Shown: positions 1-10,953 of the stretch, piece after piece | How positions within the stretch are numbered: position 1 is the stretch's first letter | Layout: the number at the start of each line of letters is the position of its first letter | Source of the DNA: Paenibacillus agricola | Lineage (GTDB): Bacteria; Bacillota; Bacilli; Paenibacillales; NBRC-103111 | DNA length: 64,000 nt | Direction: 5' to 3' | Assembly: GCF_011440305.1 (NCBI RefSeq) | Contig: NZ_JAAOIW010000004.1 | Span: forward strand, 124,001-188,000 | The notes under the pieces: generated by a model | What the model was told of the DNA's origin: nothing | What the model saw: only the letters and a program-made list of their open reading frames with translations | Database searches by the model: none | Translations under genes and position numbers: made by a program

Positions 1-347
1 TCATTGTCCCCTGCATAACGCAGGGCAATGATTTGGGCTAGCGTAAGCTTGGGATTTAATTCCTTGCCTGTTAAACGAAAATGGCGGAATTGCTCCTCTA
101 CCCTCACGATCCGATCCTGTGTCTTCGTTGCATAGACACGCATTTTCAACACAGCAAGCAATAATCCTAAGGTGATGCCAAACAGCAAGGCATACATAGC
201 CACAGACTGCCCATCTCGTAATGCAGTGAATAGATTGATGCAAGACCAGATGAACACGATTAAGGCAATTGGTAAGTTAACAAAATGATGTGCGGGATCA
301 AAGCGTAACGCCTGTTTGGCATTTGATTGTGATTGTGGTTCCTCCAT
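1..347 (-). CDS. DUF6526 family membrane protein (3' end cut by window edge)
   Basis: Reading the minus strand from an ATG at 347 gives an open frame of about 115 codons that runs off the left edge, so the gene is partial. The N-terminus carries a RFDPAHHF motif, then two hydrophobic segments (about residues 20-40 and 50-70), then a QDRIVRVEEQFR stretch and TLAQIIALRYAGD. This order fits the DUF6526 family, whose function is not known. A GGGGGAAAGG ribosome site lies directly in front of the ATG, and the start is only 14 bases after the stop of the upstream hybrid kinase, so the two genes are probably co-transcribed. The family name rests on remembered similarity, not a search. Confidence 0.72.
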   Translation of the reverse strand, partial: MEEPQSQSNAKQALRFDPAHHFVNLPIALIVFIWSCINLFTALRDGQSVAMYALLFGITLGLLLAVLKMRVYATKTQDRIVRVEEQFRHFRLTGKELNPKLTLAQIIALRYAGDN

Positions 348-361
348 GCCTTTCCCCCTTT

Positions 362-3300
362 TTAAGAATTGAATATTTTGTGGTAGCCTTGCCGTTTCGG
401 ATCACTTTCAACATCCAGGTTATCCTCTACAGCCAACCAGTTCCGGATCATCGAAAGCAGCTGGGCACTATTAACTGGCTTGGTAATATAATCGGAGGCA
501 CCTGCTTCCAGACATTGCTCACGGTCGCCTTTCATCGCTTTGGCAGTCAAAGCAATAATCGGAAGCTCCTTGAACTCTGCTTTCTCCCGGATTGTACGTG
601 TCGTTTCATAGCCATCCATCACCGGCATCATAATATCCATTAACACAATTTGAATATCCGGCGTTTGCTCAAGGATCGTAATCGCGTCATGTCCGTTCTC
701 GGCTGCAATCACCTTCATCCCATGGCGTTCCAAAATCGTCGTTAAAGCGAAAATATTGCGGATATCATCATCAACAACCAGCACCTTTTTCGTCTCGATC
801 ATCGCATCGGATTGCAGGTGGTTGACAAGTGTTTCCTTGGGCCCCTCTGGAAGATTCTCCGCATTCCTGTGTAGGAACAGAGTTGTTTCATCAATAATTT
901 GAATCGGCGACTTCACTTCCTTGACCACTGCCGTCCTGATCAATTCATCCAGCTCATTGGCTTCCTCGGGTGACAGCTTTCTGCTTGTATGAACCACGAT
1001 TGGCAGGTATTTATTTTTGGAGATTTTTTGCATTTCGCGCACCAATTGAATGACGGACATATCCGACAAATCATTGTCGATAAGCACGCAGTCAAAGCTT
1101 TTGCTTTTAAATTGGTTCAGTGCTTTGCGGGAAGTATCCACGGCGACAATTTTGATATCTTTATTTTCGAGCAAATTCATAAATTGCTTACGCCTTGCCT
1201 CATCACTTACCACAACGAGCAGCTGGTGTACCGCTTTGTCCGCAAAGTTATTTAATTTGTCCAATGCATTTTCCAGATCTTCTTTCGTTACAGGCTTACA
1301 AATGTAATCATACACGCCTTTTTGCATCAATTGAATAACATCTTCCTCTACAGAAATGACGCATACCGGAATATGGCGGGCATTCATATCATTTTTCAAA
1401 TGCTCAATGACGATCCAGCCATCTGTATCCTTGAGGTGTAGATCCAAAGTGATCGCAATGGGTTTATATTGGTTGGCAAGCTCTAAAGCATTCGAGCCCT
1501 TGTTCGTAAGGATCACTTTGATCCCCTTTTTGCGCAGTGCATCCAGCAGAATTTCATTAAACTTCTGGTCATCCTCAATGATTAAGAATACACGGTCCCC
1601 CGGCAGGATATTGTCCCGATCATCAATCACTTCCTCTTCCGTATTCAATTGGAAGGTTCTAGTCCGTTTGGGCGGCGTGACATCAATGACCTCCGAAATG
1701 TACTTTGGCTTCACCTCGGGCTCTATCATATCGGTTTCAAACGGCAGGTACAGATTAAAGGTGCTGCCTTGACCAACCATACTGAAGAGGGTCAGCTCTC
1801 CACCCAGCATCGTTGCAATTTCACGTGAAATCGCAAGGCCCAGACCAGTTCCGCCATATTCCCGATTTGTACTGCCATCAGCTTGCTGGAACGCTTCGAA
1901 TATAATTTGCTGCTTTTCCTTAGGGATGCCGATACCTGTATCACTTACCGAGAAGCAAAGTACACCTTTTGCGCGATTCAGCACATCGTTGTTAGGGCTC
2001 CAATCATTCAAAGCTCTCCGGATCAGCAGCATCACTTGACCCTGATCCGTAAATTTGAAGGCATTGGACAATAAATTCTTCAGAATTTGTTGCAGTCTTT
2101 TGGAATCCGTCAAAATCGCCTTAGGCACATTAGGCTCAATCTTAATTAAATAATCAAGCTTTTTATTATCGATCATATGGCGGAAGGTGCGATCCAATCC
2201 ATCGGTAATTTCCTTGATTGAGGTTTCAATGAAATCCGGCGTAACCGTTCCCGATTCAATCTTCGACAGATCCAGGATGTCATTGATTAGATTCAACAGG
2301 TCAAACCCAGAGTCTTGGATCGTTTTGGCAAATTTCACTTGGATTTCCGTCAAGTTCGATTCCGGATTATCCACAAGCTGCTCGGCAAGCAGCAGCAATG
2401 AATTTAGCGGCGTCCGCAGCTCATGCGACATATTCGCCAAAAATTCCGATTTATATTTGGAGGTTAATACCAACTGCTCCGCCTTTTCCTCCAAGAATCG
2501 CTTCGCTACCTCGACTTCGTTGTTTTTACTTTCCACCTCGGCCTTCTGGATAACGAGCAGCTTCGCTTTATCCTCCAGCTCTTCGTTCGTCGTTTGCAGC
2601 TCATTTTGCTGCTTTTGCAGCTCTTCAGTTAACGACTGGGATTGCATCAGCAATTCCTCAGTACGTCTATTCGCCTGCATCGTATTAATAACGATACCAA
2701 TCGATTCCGTTAATTGATCGAGGAAAGCCAGGTCGATTTCGCTAAAAGCACGGAACGAAGCCAGCTCTAAGACCGCAAGCACCTGATCCTCAAAAATAAT
2801 CGGCAGCAGCACAATATTGAGCGGAGTGCCTTCGCCTAAGCCAGAGGAAATGACGACATAATCGGCAGGCACATTCGTCAATAAGATGCGCTGATTTTCG
2901 ATTAGGCATTGGCCCACCAAGCCTTCACCTTGACGGAACTCGTTAGACAAATGCTTGCGCTGCTGATAAGCATAGCTGGCAAACAGCTTGAGCACAGGCT
3001 CTCCATCCAAAGTCTCATTAATATAAAAGACGCCGTGCTGCATAGAAACCAGCGGTGCCAATTCGGAGAGGATCATTCGGCATACGGCAAACAAATCCCT
3101 TTGACCCTGCAGCAAGCGTGAAAATTTCGCAAGATTCGTTTTTAACCAATCCTGCTCGGTATTAATCCGCGTCGTTTCCTTCAGGTTGCGAATCATTTCA
3201 TTGATATTGTCTTTCAGTGTGGCGACCTCACCGGCTGTTGCAACATCGATCGTTCTCGAGAGGTCACCCTTCGTAACGGCTGTCGCAACATTGGTAATGG

Positions 3301-6130
3301 CTCGTACCTGTGTAGTTAATGTACTCGCCATATAGTTAACATTATCAGTCAAGTCCCGCCATGTGCCTGCTGCACCTGGTACATTCGCTTGTCCGCCCAG
3401 TTTACCTTCGGCACCAACCTCGCGCGCAACGGTCGTAACCTGGTCAGCAAAGGTAGCCAGCGTATCGATCATATTATTGATCGTATCGGTCAGCTCAGCG
3501 ATTTCGCCCTTGGCATCAACCGTCAGCTTCTGCTTCATGTTCCCGTTTGCTACCGCGGTTACAACCTTGGCAATACCACGCACCTGGTCCGTTAAATTCG
3601 TCGCCATAATATTAACATTATCGGTGAGATCCTTCCAGATTCCCCCTACACCACGCACCTGTGATTGCCCGCCCAACTTCCCATCGGTACCTACCTCACG
3701 CGCAACCCGTGTAACCTCGGAGGCAAAGGAATTCAATTGGTCCACCATCGTGTTGATCGTATTTTTCAGCTCAAGCAATTCACCTTTAACATCTACGGTA
3801 ATTTTTTTGGACAAGTCTCCATTCGCAACCGCCGTAGTCACCTCGGCAATATTACGCACCTGATTCGTCAAATTCGAAGCCATATAGTTAACCGTGTCCG
3901 TTAAGTCCTTCCACGTTCCACCTACGCCCTTAACCTGCGCCTGGCTTCCCAGCTTACCTTCAGTACCTACCTCACGGGCAACACGTGTGACCTCGGAGGC
4001 AAACGTCGAGAGCTGGTCCACCATCGTATTGATCGTGTTTTTCAGCTCAAGGATTTCCCCTTGAACGTCTGCGGTAATTTTCTTCGACAAATCGCCATTC
4101 GCAACCGCTGTTGTAACGACCGCGATATTACGCACCTGGTTCGTCAAGTTGGAAGCCATGTAGTTAACGCTCTCCGTCAAGTCGCGCCAAGTACCGGCAA
4201 CACCCGTAACCTGAGCTTGCCCACCCAACATACCAAGCGTACCCACCTCACGCGCCACCCGCGTAACCTCAGAGGCAAAAGTGGACAGCTGATCCACCAT
4301 CGTATTGATCGTGTTTTTCAATTCCAGGATTTCGCCTCTGGCGATAACCGTAATTTGCTTGGACAAATCGCCTTTGGCAACTGCTGTGGTAACCTCCGCA
4401 ATATTACGCACTTGGTCGGTTAGTGTGCCCGCCATGAAATTAACGTTATCCGTCAAGTCCTTCCATGTTCCCGAGACATCTTTAACGTCCGCTTGGCCGC
4501 CCAGCTTGCCCTCGGTCGATACCTCACGGGCAACACGCGTAACCTCGGAGGCAAAGGTAGACAACTGCTCCACCATCGTATTGATCGTGTTTTTCAGCTC
4601 AAGAATTTCGCCGCGGGCATTGACCGTAATTTGCTTGGACAGATCGCCCTTTGCTACCGCTGTAGTCACCTCCGCGATATTACGCACCTGATCGGTCAGG
4701 GTGCCCGCCATAAAGTTAACGTTATCGGTCAAATCCTTCCACGTACCCGAGACATCCTTAACATCCGCTTGGCCGCCCAGCTTGCCCTCGGTCGAAACCT
4801 CACGGGCGACCCGCGTAACCTCCGAGGCGAAGTTGCTGAGTTGGTCTACCATCGTATTGATCGTGCTCTTCAGCTCCAAAATTTCACCTTTGGCGTCAAC
4901 GGTAATCGTTTTGGACAAATCGCCCTTGGCGACCGCTGTTGTCACCTCGGCAATATTACGCACCTGATTCGTCAGATTGCTTGCCATATAGTTAACGCTT
5001 TCAGTTAAATCACGCCAAGTTCCGGCAACTCCGCTTACTTCAGCTTGCCCACCGAGAATCCCTTCGGTACCTACCTCACGAGCCATCCGAGTAACCTCGG
5101 AAGCAAACGTTGAAAGCTGGTCCACCATTGTATTAATTGTATTTTTTAGCTCAAGGATTTCCCCTTGGACATCCGCTGTAATTTTTTTAGATAAATCCCC
5201 ATTCGCAACAGCCGTCGTAACTACTGCGATATTACGTACCTGGTTTGTCAAGTTCGAAGCCATATAGTTAACGCTTTCCGTCAAATCCCGCCAGGTTCCC
5301 GATACACCTTTAACATCTGCTTGTCCACCCAGCTTTCCTTCGGTACCAACCTCACGGGCAACCCGTGTAACCTCCGAAGAGAAGGTCGAGAGCTGATCCA
5401 CCATCGTATTGATCGTGTTTTTTAGCTCCATAATTTCGCCTTTGGCATTAACGGTAATTTGTTTGGACAAATCCCCGTTCGCAACGGCTGTCGTTACCGC
5501 AGCAATATTACGCACCTGGTCCGTTAAATTGCTCGCCATATTATTAACCCCATCGGTCAGGTCCTTCCATGTACCTGATACGCCTTTTACATCCGCTTGT
5601 CCGCCCAGCTTACCATCGGTTCCTACCTCACGCGCTACGCGTGTTACCTCAGAGGCAAAGGTGCTGAGCTGGTTCACCATCATATTAATATTCGTTGCCG
5701 TTCTGTGGTATTCCCCGGTCAAAGCCCGGCCTTCAAATTCAAGGTCAACCTTTTGCGATAGATCGCCTTGGGCAACCGCGTTAATAACCCGTACCATTTC
5801 ACTGGTTGGTTGCACCAAATCAATAACAAGGCCGTTAAGGGATTCCACGACGGTATCCCAAGAGCCTCCTGTATTTTTATGGGTTAACCTTCGGGTAAGC
5901 TGGCCTTCCTTGCCTACTACTTTGGCAACGGTTTGCACCTCGGTTACCAGGCTTTCCTGCATATCCATAATTTCATTAAAAGTATCAGCTACTTTGCCGG
6001 CAATACCTGTATGGTCGTAAGGTAATCGATAGGAAAAATTGCCCTTCTTCAAAGCCATTAAGGCATTAAGCAATTCACCTGTGTCCAAGGCATTTTGGAT
6101 CGATTCTAGATTATGTTCTTGATCCGGCAT
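362..6130 (-). CDS. Soluble poly-HAMP hybrid sensor histidine kinase with three receiver domains
   Basis: A 1922-residue multidomain signalling kinase. Residues 1 to about 985 are HAMP modules: one degenerate unit followed by nine 92-residue units repeating every 276 bp, each holding a REV(G/S)T..LGGQ segment and an NGDLSK/KGDLSK segment. Next come a GAF domain (about 1005-1150), a coiled coil, HisKA with SHELRTP (His about 1236), a HATPase with DTGIGIP (about 1400), and three receiver-like domains (about 1515-1630, 1640-1760, 1780-1900). The first has an aspartate in TLDLHL (about D1563) and the third in LMDIMMP (about D1832); the middle one has CVLIDNDL and looks less canonical. No transmembrane segment or signal peptide is visible, so the kinase should be cytoplasmic. 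The layout resembles fungal group III (Nik1-type) hybrid kinases. An AAGGAAG site precedes the ATG. The ligand and target are unknown. Confidence 0.93.
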   Translation of the reverse strand: MPDQEHNLESIQNALDTGELLNALMALKKGNFSYRLPYDHTGIAGKVADTFNEIMDMQESLVTEVQTVAKVVGKEGQLTRRLTHKNTGGSWDTVVESLNGLVIDLVQPTSEMVRVINAVAQGDLSQKVDLEFEGRALTGEYHRTATNINMMVNQLSTFASEVTRVAREVGTDGKLGGQADVKGVSGTWKDLTDGVNNMASNLTDQVRNIAAVTTAVANGDLSKQITVNAKGEIMELKNTINTMVDQLSTFSSEVTRVAREVGTEGKLGGQADVKGVSGTWRDLTESVNYMASNLTNQVRNIAVVTTAVANGDLSKKITADVQGEILELKNTINTMVDQLSTFASEVTRMAREVGTEGILGGQAEVSGVAGTWRDLTESVNYMASNLTNQVRNIAEVTTAVAKGDLSKTITVDAKGEILELKSTINTMVDQLSNFASEVTRVAREVSTEGKLGGQADVKDVSGTWKDLTDNVNFMAGTLTDQVRNIAEVTTAVAKGDLSKQITVNARGEILELKNTINTMVEQLSTFASEVTRVAREVSTEGKLGGQADVKDVSGTWKDLTDNVNFMAGTLTDQVRNIAEVTTAVAKGDLSKQITVIARGEILELKNTINTMVDQLSTFASEVTRVAREVGTLGMLGGQAQVTGVAGTWRDLTESVNYMASNLTNQVRNIAVVTTAVANGDLSKKITADVQGEILELKNTINTMVDQLSTFASEVTRVAREVGTEGKLGSQAQVKGVGGTWKDLTDTVNYMASNLTNQVRNIAEVTTAVANGDLSKKITVDVKGELLELKNTINTMVDQLNSFASEVTRVAREVGTDGKLGGQSQVRGVGGIWKDLTDNVNIMATNLTDQVRGIAKVVTAVANGNMKQKLTVDAKGEIAELTDTINNMIDTLATFADQVTTVAREVGAEGKLGGQANVPGAAGTWRDLTDNVNYMASTLTTQVRAITNVATAVTKGDLSRTIDVATAGEVATLKDNINEMIRNLKETTRINTEQDWLKTNLAKFSRLLQGQRDLFAVCRMILSELAPLVSMQHGVFYINETLDGEPVLKLFASYAYQQRKHLSNEFRQGEGLVGQCLIENQRILLTNVPADYVVISSGLGEGTPLNIVLLPIIFEDQVLAVLELASFRAFSEIDLAFLDQLTESIGIVINTMQANRRTEELLMQSQSLTEELQKQQNELQTTNEELEDKAKLLVIQKAEVESKNNEVEVAKRFLEEKAEQLVLTSKYKSEFLANMSHELRTPLNSLLLLAEQLVDNPESNLTEIQVKFAKTIQDSGFDLLNLINDILDLSKIESGTVTPDFIETSIKEITDGLDRTFRHMIDNKKLDYLIKIEPNVPKAILTDSKRLQQILKNLLSNAFKFTDQGQVMLLIRRALNDWSPNNDVLNRAKGVLCFSVSDTGIGIPKEKQQIIFEAFQQADGSTNREYGGTGLGLAISREIATMLGGELTLFSMVGQGSTFNLYLPFETDMIEPEVKPKYISEVIDVTPPKRTRTFQLNTEEEVIDDRDNILPGDRVFLIIEDDQKFNEILLDALRKKGIKVILTNKGSNALELANQYKPIAITLDLHLKDTDGWIVIEHLKNDMNARHIPVCVISVEEDVIQLMQKGVYDYICKPVTKEDLENALDKLNNFADKAVHQLLVVVSDEARRKQFMNLLENKDIKIVAVDTSRKALNQFKSKSFDCVLIDNDLSDMSVIQLVREMQKISKNKYLPIVVHTSRKLSPEEANELDELIRTAVVKEVKSPIQIIDETTLFLHRNAENLPEGPKETLVNHLQSDAMIETKKVLVVDDDIRNIFALTTILERHGMKVIAAENGHDAITILEQTPDIQIVLMDIMMPVMDGYETTRTIREKAEFKELPIIALTAKAMKGDREQCLEAGASDYITKPVNSAQLLSMIRNWLAVEDNLDVESDPKRQGYHKIFNS
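3300..5710 (-). repeat. Nine tandem 276-bp HAMP-coding units
   Basis: The segment encoding the REVGT motif recurs at about 3415, 3691, 3967, 4243, 4519, 4795, 5071, 5347 and 5623, exactly 276 bp apart. The repeats lie inside the hybrid kinase gene and keep its reading frame, so unequal crossing-over would change the unit number without breaking the protein. Confidence 0.92.
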
Positions 6131-6264
6131 AGTAAACTTCCTTTCTATCTATCAATTTTGACTTCACAATATAGCATTCTTAACTGTAATTCTAGTGTTT
6201 ATTTTACACAATAAATGTTCCGTTTACAAACATCCCAGAACCTACTCCTTTTGGTAAATCAACG

Positions 6265-6292
6265 TAAAAAAGAGCCTGTACAAGCACTCTTT
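6265..6292 (-). terminator. Rho-independent terminator after pncB
   Basis: On the minus strand AAAGAG and CTCTTT arms flank a short loop and are followed by a run of T. It lies about 35 bases past the pncB stop and ends the NAD salvage operon. Confidence 0.6.
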
Positions 6293-6322
6293 CCGGGAAT
6301 CTACGACATCGGTTGGAAGCTA

Positions 6323-7765
6323 TTATTTCGAATGCTCCTGGATCAAATCCATTTTTTGCTGCCAAGCCTTTACGCTTAAATCGATCGGGTATATGGCAGG
6401 ATTCAGCTTGCGCAAATATTCCGGCCAAAATAGATCCAGCTGCTCACGGTGGAACCTGCGAATTTGCTCCAAGGCCGGCAATTCATAGACCTGCTTGCCT
6501 TCCACAAATATCGGGCGAAGCAGTGGGATCGCGTCGTAATCCTCGACAAATTTGAATAAATAGGGATGCAGCTTATCGAACAGCTTCAGCTTCTGCCCTT
6601 GCACCGCTTCTGTTTCTCCGGCAAGCGTCACATAGTCGGCCTCCGCTTTGCCCGTCGCCCTACTGACAATACGATAGGCATCCTTGATGCCCGGCGTCGA
6701 AACCTTCTCCGGGTTGCCGGATATTTTAATAACCGGTACATAAGCTCCGTCCTTTTCGCGGGCAACCAGCTTATACACACCGCCAAGCGAAGGCTGGTCT
6801 GCCGCGGTTATTAATTGCGTGCCTACTCCCCAGCTATCGATTCGTGCGCCTTGCGCCTTTAGGTTGAAAATAATATGCTCATCGAGGTCATTCGAAGCTA
6901 CGATTTTCACATAAGACAAGCCCGCTTCATCGAACATTGCCCTTGCGGTCTTGGAGAGATAAGCCAAATCGCCACTGTCTAGGCGAATCCCGTTCATCTG
7001 CTTGCCTTGCTGCTCCATCGCTTTAGCGACCTTGATCGCAAGCGGCACGCCGCTGCGCAGCGTATCATAGGTGTCGACAAGCAGCGTCACCTGATTGGGA
7101 AGTGCCTCGGCATAGCGGATGAAGGCTTGCTCCTCCGTGTCGTGGCTCTGCACCCAGGCATGGGCATGTGTGCCTTTGGAAGGGATGCCGAACAGCATCC
7201 CTGCACGCATATTCGAGGTCGCATCGAAGCCGACGATATAAGCAGCACGTGCGCCCCAGATGGCGGCATCGGCCTCCTGCGCGCGGCGCGTGCCGAACTC
7301 CATCAGGATATCATCCGGCGCAACCTGGCGAATTCTTGAAGCCTTCGTGGCGATCAGCGTCTGGAAATTCATAAAGTTAAGCAGCGCCGTTTCCACAAGC
7401 TGCGCCTCAAAGATCTCGCCTTCCACACGGATTAAAGGCTCGTTGGCAAATACAATAGCCCCTTCCTCCACGGCGCTTAGGTTGCCATTAAAGCGAAAGT
7501 CTCGCAGCAGCTTGAGAAATTCAGGATCATAATTCTCCTCCTGCTCCGCTAAATAAGCGATAATGTCATCATCGAAATGAAGATTGTTAATATAGTTAAC
7601 AATTCGTTCCAGCCCGGCGAATACCGCATAACCATTGCCAAAGGGCAGCTTGCGAAAAAAAGCCTCGAACACCGCTTTGCTCTTATGGGAGCCATTCACC
7701 CAATGAGCATACATCATATTGATCTGGTATTTATCGGTGTGTAGTGTTAAATTATGATACGACAT
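6323..7765 (-). CDS. pncB: Nicotinate phosphoribosyltransferase
   Basis: A 480-residue enzyme that condenses nicotinate with PRPP to nicotinate mononucleotide, the committed step of NAD salvage from nicotinate. The N-terminus reads LHTDKYQINMMYAHW, typical of this family, and the centre carries EFGTRRAQEADAAIW and GTHAHAWVQSH, which belong to the substrate and phosphate-binding core. Length fits the Gram-positive form. The ATG directly follows the TAA of nadE with no bases between, so translation is likely coupled. With pncA and nadE it forms a three-gene salvage operon read from about 9.3 kb. Confidence 0.95.
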   Translation of the reverse strand: MSYHNLTLHTDKYQINMMYAHWVNGSHKSKAVFEAFFRKLPFGNGYAVFAGLERIVNYINNLHFDDDIIAYLAEQEENYDPEFLKLLRDFRFNGNLSAVEEGAIVFANEPLIRVEGEIFEAQLVETALLNFMNFQTLIATKASRIRQVAPDDILMEFGTRRAQEADAAIWGARAAYIVGFDATSNMRAGMLFGIPSKGTHAHAWVQSHDTEEQAFIRYAEALPNQVTLLVDTYDTLRSGVPLAIKVAKAMEQQGKQMNGIRLDSGDLAYLSKTARAMFDEAGLSYVKIVASNDLDEHIIFNLKAQGARIDSWGVGTQLITAADQPSLGGVYKLVAREKDGAYVPVIKISGNPEKVSTPGIKDAYRIVSRATGKAEADYVTLAGETEAVQGQKLKLFDKLHPYLFKFVEDYDAIPLLRPIFVEGKQVYELPALEQIRRFHREQLDLFWPEYLRKLNPAIYPIDLSVKAWQQKMDLIQEHSK

Positions 7766-8626
7766 TTACAGCCTCTCCTTCCACCATACATCATACAGGG
7801 TGACAGCGCCATTGCGCTTATGCTCCGTCCGTTCATATCGCCTTTCTATAATATCCTTTGACGCTTCGGCAATGTGCTTGCCTTCCAAATAGAGATCAAT
7901 TTCCTCATAGGTTACGCCCAAGGCAACTTCATCTGGCAGCCCCGGCTTCAAGTCTTCGAGGTCTGCGGTTGGTTTTTTCAAATATAGCTGTTCAGGGCAG
8001 CCCAAATGCTTCAACAGCTGCTTGCCTTGGCGTTTATTAAGCCCAAATATAGGAGCCGCATCGCAGGCACCATCCCCATGCTTCGTGAAAAACCCACTGA
8101 CAGCCTCCGCCGCATGGTCAGTACCCAGCACCAGCATTCGGTAGTGTCCTGCCAAATCATATTGCACCTTCATCCGTTCTCTTGCTTTAATATTGCCTTT
8201 CAAGAAGTCGCTAAGCTTCTCGCCTGTCGCCTGCTCGAACTGTGCCACCGAAGCCTGCACTGCAGGCTGGATATTCACGGTTATGTTCAGTGATGGTTTA
8301 ATGAACGTGATCGCCAATTGGGCATCGGCTTCATCCTGCTGTACACCATAAGGTAACCGCACGGTAATGAAGCGGTATTCCTCCCCAGCCAAACCTGCCG
8401 GGTCTGTAAGCTCCTCATTCAATTCATCGACGGCAATCTGCGCCAATTTGCCCGTAAGGGTCGAATCCTGCCCACCCGATATACCAAGCACAAACCCTAC
8501 CGACTTCGAGGTTAACAAATAGCTTTTCAAAAAATCGACCCTTTGGCGAATTTCCGTAGCTGCATCAATCTCCGGCTGCACATGCAGCGCTTCGCGAATT
8601 TGTTCCTGTAATGTTGGTTTTGTCAT
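7766..8626 (-). CDS. nadE: Ammonia-dependent NAD+ synthetase
   Basis: A 286-residue enzyme that amidates deamido-NAD to NAD+ using ATP and ammonia. The PP-loop signature GISGGQDST is present, and [16 protein letters not shown] and [13 protein letters not shown] match the catalytic and deamido-NAD binding loops. There is no glutaminase domain, so this is the ammonia-dependent type. I start at the ATG at 8626, preceded by GGGGG at about 9 bases; a longer open frame exists upstream but would overlap pncA and lacks a ribosome site. It lies 16 bases after pncA and abuts pncB. Confidence 0.94.
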   Translation of the reverse strand: MTKPTLQEQIREALHVQPEIDAATEIRQRVDFLKSYLLTSKSVGFVLGISGGQDSTLTGKLAQIAVDELNEELTDPAGLAGEEYRFITVRLPYGVQQDEADAQLAITFIKPSLNITVNIQPAVQASVAQFEQATGEKLSDFLKGNIKARERMKVQYDLAGHYRMLVLGTDHAAEAVSGFFTKHGDGACDAAPIFGLNKRQGKQLLKHLGCPEQLYLKKPTADLEDLKPGLPDEVALGVTYEEIDLYLEGKHIAEASKDIIERRYERTEHKRNGAVTLYDVWWKERL

Positions 8627-8642
8627 AACCTCAACCCCCTGA

Positions 8643-9176
8643 TTATAATAGTGTTGCTCCCAGCGTATGCTGGAAATGCCCCAATGCCCATTCATGCCCA
8701 GCAGCATTAAAGCTTGCTACGGCATCCTGGTGGACAATAATCTCAAAGCCTTTATTATAGGCATCCACTGCTGTATGCAAGACACAAATGTCTGTGCAGA
8801 CACCAATGAGATGAAGCTCCTTAATGCCACGGGCACGAAGCTGCAATTCCAAATCCGTCCCAGCAAAAGCACTATAGCGCGTTTTGTCCATCCAATAAAT
8901 CGCCTCACGGTTAGCTTCGTAAACTCCATTAAGTTTACCATATAAGTCCCTGCCTGCCGTACCCCTAATATTGTGGGGCGGGAATAGCTTGCTCTCGGGA
9001 TGGTAGCGATCCTGCTCATCGTGCAGATCTACCGCCATCACCACATAATCCTTGTTGTGTACGAAGGCTTCCGTGAGCTCGGTGACCCGCTCCTCGATAT
9101 CGATGCCTGGCTGGCCGCAAGGCAGCTTGCCAACAACAAAATCAACGGTGTAATCAATCACAATTATAGCTTTCAT
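8643..9176 (-). CDS. pncA: Nicotinamidase (isochorismatase-type cysteine hydrolase)
   Basis: A 177-residue hydrolase that should convert nicotinamide to nicotinate and ammonia, feeding PncB. The Asp-Lys-Cys triad is visible: Asp in VIDYTVDF near residue 8-12, Lys in [10 protein letters not shown] and Cys in [12 protein letters not shown]. The start is the ATG at 9176, in front of MKAIIVIDY and behind a GGGGCGGATGAG site; the longer frame upstream is rejected. First gene of the operon with nadE and pncB, and the order matches the reaction order except for the central nicotinate mononucleotide adenylyltransferase, which is not in the window. Confidence 0.93.
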   Translation of the reverse strand: MKAIIVIDYTVDFVVGKLPCGQPGIDIEERVTELTEAFVHNKDYVVMAVDLHDEQDRYHPESKLFPPHNIRGTAGRDLYGKLNGVYEANREAIYWMDKTRYSAFAGTDLELQLRARGIKELHLIGVCTDICVLHTAVDAYNKGFEIIVHQDAVASFNAAGHEWALGHFQHTLGATLL

Positions 9177-9320
9177 AAATCTCATCCGCCCCTTCATACA
9201 ATATTCCAATAATATCATAACGACATTATTGATTGTGAAAAAGAAATCCGCAGCAGCCTTTTTCAACTGGATGCGGGTACTCCTTATACAGCTTCCACAT
9301 TTATTCTCTTTGATACTTTC

Positions 9321-9348
9321 ATTATGACATATTTAAAATATTTGTCAA
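9321..9348 (-). promoter_or_regulatory. SigmaA-type promoter of pncA-nadE-pncB with dyad in the spacer
   Basis: On the minus strand TTGACA (9348-9343) and CATAAT (9326-9321) are separated by 16 bases. The spacer and the ends of the boxes form an imperfect dyad that begins GACA and ends TGTC, about 21 bp long, a possible operator for a repressor that occludes the polymerase. Confidence 0.6.
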
Positions 9349-9378
9349 TCATTTATTTTGCCACCGCCAATATTGCCC

Positions 9379-10128
9379 TTATGAAAGGGGATCCTCACCA
9401 CCCATTAAGCGCAATAAGGCTTCTGGGATTTCAAATTGCTGGTTACTGATGCGGATTTGATTCCTTTCCTCTTCTTCAAGCTCCAAATTCCCTTCTTTAA
9501 TTTCTGTTATTTCTGTATGCAGCCGCTCCATTTGCTGATCCAAAGCCGTAGCCGAATCCGCCGCCGCCTTCAATTCCTGAAGCAACCGGTCTGGTACCGC
9601 TTGATTGTATTTATAAAAAATTTTGTGCTCCAGGCTGGCCCAGAAATCCATCGCGATCGTGCGAATCTGCACCTCAATACAAACCTGTTCTTGCCTATCC
9701 GACATAAACACCGGGATTTCAATTAATAAATGAAGGCTTTGGTAGCCATTAGGCTTCGGATTCTTAATATAGTCTTTAATTTCAAGAATTTTCAGGTCGC
9801 TTTGCCCTGCAAGCATCTCTTGAATACGGTAAATATCCGAAATAAAGGAGCAAGTGATTCTCATCCCTGCGATATCTTTAATATTATGCTTGATGCTCGG
9901 CAATGTAATTTCGAAGCCCTTTTTGTACATTTTGCGCATAATGCTCTCAGGTGTTTTCAAGCGGGATTTCGTATGCTCAATCGGATTGTAGTCGTGAAGA
10001 AATTGAAATTCTTCCTTTAAAATTTCCAGCTTCGTATCAATGGCGTCTAAAGCAAACTTATAAGCCATCATAAAACGGGTAATATCATTTTTGAATTGTC
10101 GAAATTGCTCGATCTGGTTAGTACTCAC
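9379..10128 (-). CDS. ywaC: Small alarmone synthetase, YwaC/RelP type
   Basis: A 249-residue single-domain (p)ppGpp synthetase. HDYNPIEHTKSRLKTPESI, PKPNGYQSLHL and EVQIRTIAMDFWASLEHKI are the conserved synthetase motifs that bind ATP and GDP/GTP and follow B. subtilis YwaC closely rather than YjbM. There is no HD hydrolase, TGS or ACT domain, so control should be transcriptional. I choose the GTG at 10128 because AAAGGAAG sits seven bases in front of it; the TTG two codons earlier has only one base of spacing. B. subtilis ywaC is induced by cell-envelope stress; whether that holds here is inference. Confidence 0.93.
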   Translation of the reverse strand: MSTNQIEQFRQFKNDITRFMMAYKFALDAIDTKLEILKEEFQFLHDYNPIEHTKSRLKTPESIMRKMYKKGFEITLPSIKHNIKDIAGMRITCSFISDIYRIQEMLAGQSDLKILEIKDYIKNPKPNGYQSLHLLIEIPVFMSDRQEQVCIEVQIRTIAMDFWASLEHKIFYKYNQAVPDRLLQELKAAADSATALDQQMERLHTEITEIKEGNLELEEEERNQIRISNQQFEIPEALLRLMGGEDPLS

Positions 10129-10233
10129 AGCCAATCTTCCTTTCTTATGTAAAGCTTTACTATTTTATTATATAGAAAGCTTACACAAGAACGGAAAACA
10201 AAGCAATATTTGCTAGCGCTCGAAGCGTTTGAC

Positions 10234-10953
10234 TTATTTAAATTCCGTAGGTCCTGCATCCATTTTAAAGCTGCCATCTTGCTTAAGCAAAGGTGACCGC
10301 TCAGAACCACTTTTCGAATACGTTTCGACGTGGCTAATCACCATTTCATCCGCAGCCGTGAAATCAATCGCCGCAATTGCCACCCAATAGGCAAAGCTAT
10401 TATTTTGCAAGAGCGGAGCTATTACCGTTTGTCCGGCATGGTTATCGACCACAGCTGGAATCCTGGTCTAATTCCATATAAGGCGACCTCTTCGCGCTGC
10501 CTAATTGACGGTAATAGATTTTATCAGCTGTCCCATCCTTCAACACATAGAAGCAATATAGATCCAAATCCTTTTTAGGATTATCCCATTTCAGCATGGC
10601 GGTTACTTTCGCAGACTTCTTGATGGATATCGATTCTTTTTTCTTCAGCTCTATTTCCCCCATAAAGAAGGGTTTGCTGCTGACACTTCTTCGGTTTTTA
10701 CAGGAGCATGAACAGGCAGAACCGTGATGGGTGCCGCTTGAACAACTTGTTGAGCTGGCTCTACTTGGGTAAGCTTAGCGGGGGGAAACCACTTCGCTGC
10801 TCTCTTCTTCGATGACCACGATGCCGTAATGGCTGCAAAGCGCCGACAATCCGCCATGAAAGCCACTCGCGATCGCATTAAATTTCCAAGCTCCATTATT
10901 TATGTATAATTCACCAACAACAATCGCAGTCTCCAGCTTTAGCTCTGTACCAC
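10234..10953 (-). pseudogene. TerD-family protein remnant, truncated and frameshifted
   Basis: Three frames together spell a protein with two TerD-like modules. The upstream part (about 10950-10780) starts in the middle of a TerD domain with [10 protein letters not shown] and [19 protein letters not shown]. It is followed by a proline-rich linker, then a second module with ELKKKESISIKK, KWDNPKKDLDLYCF, ETYSKSGSERSP and KMDAGPTEF. The frame breaks at a six-G run (10780-10785), near 10655-10665 and near 10450-10460. The first two-thirds of module one is missing and the remnant abuts the stop of the methyltransferase gene. TerD proteins are calcium-binding stress and tellurite-resistance proteins. 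Three breaks plus a 5' truncation favour real decay over sequencing error. Confidence 0.75.

Noticed and set aside
3363-6020. Long plus-strand open frames opposite the hybrid kinase
   Set aside because: They repeat with the same 276-bp period as the kinase, lack ribosome sites and are shadows of a strongly coding minus strand.
8627-8707. N-terminal extension of nadE in a longer open frame
   Set aside because: It would overlap the end of pncA, has no ribosome site and adds residues not typical of NadE; GGGGG sits correctly before the ATG at 8626.
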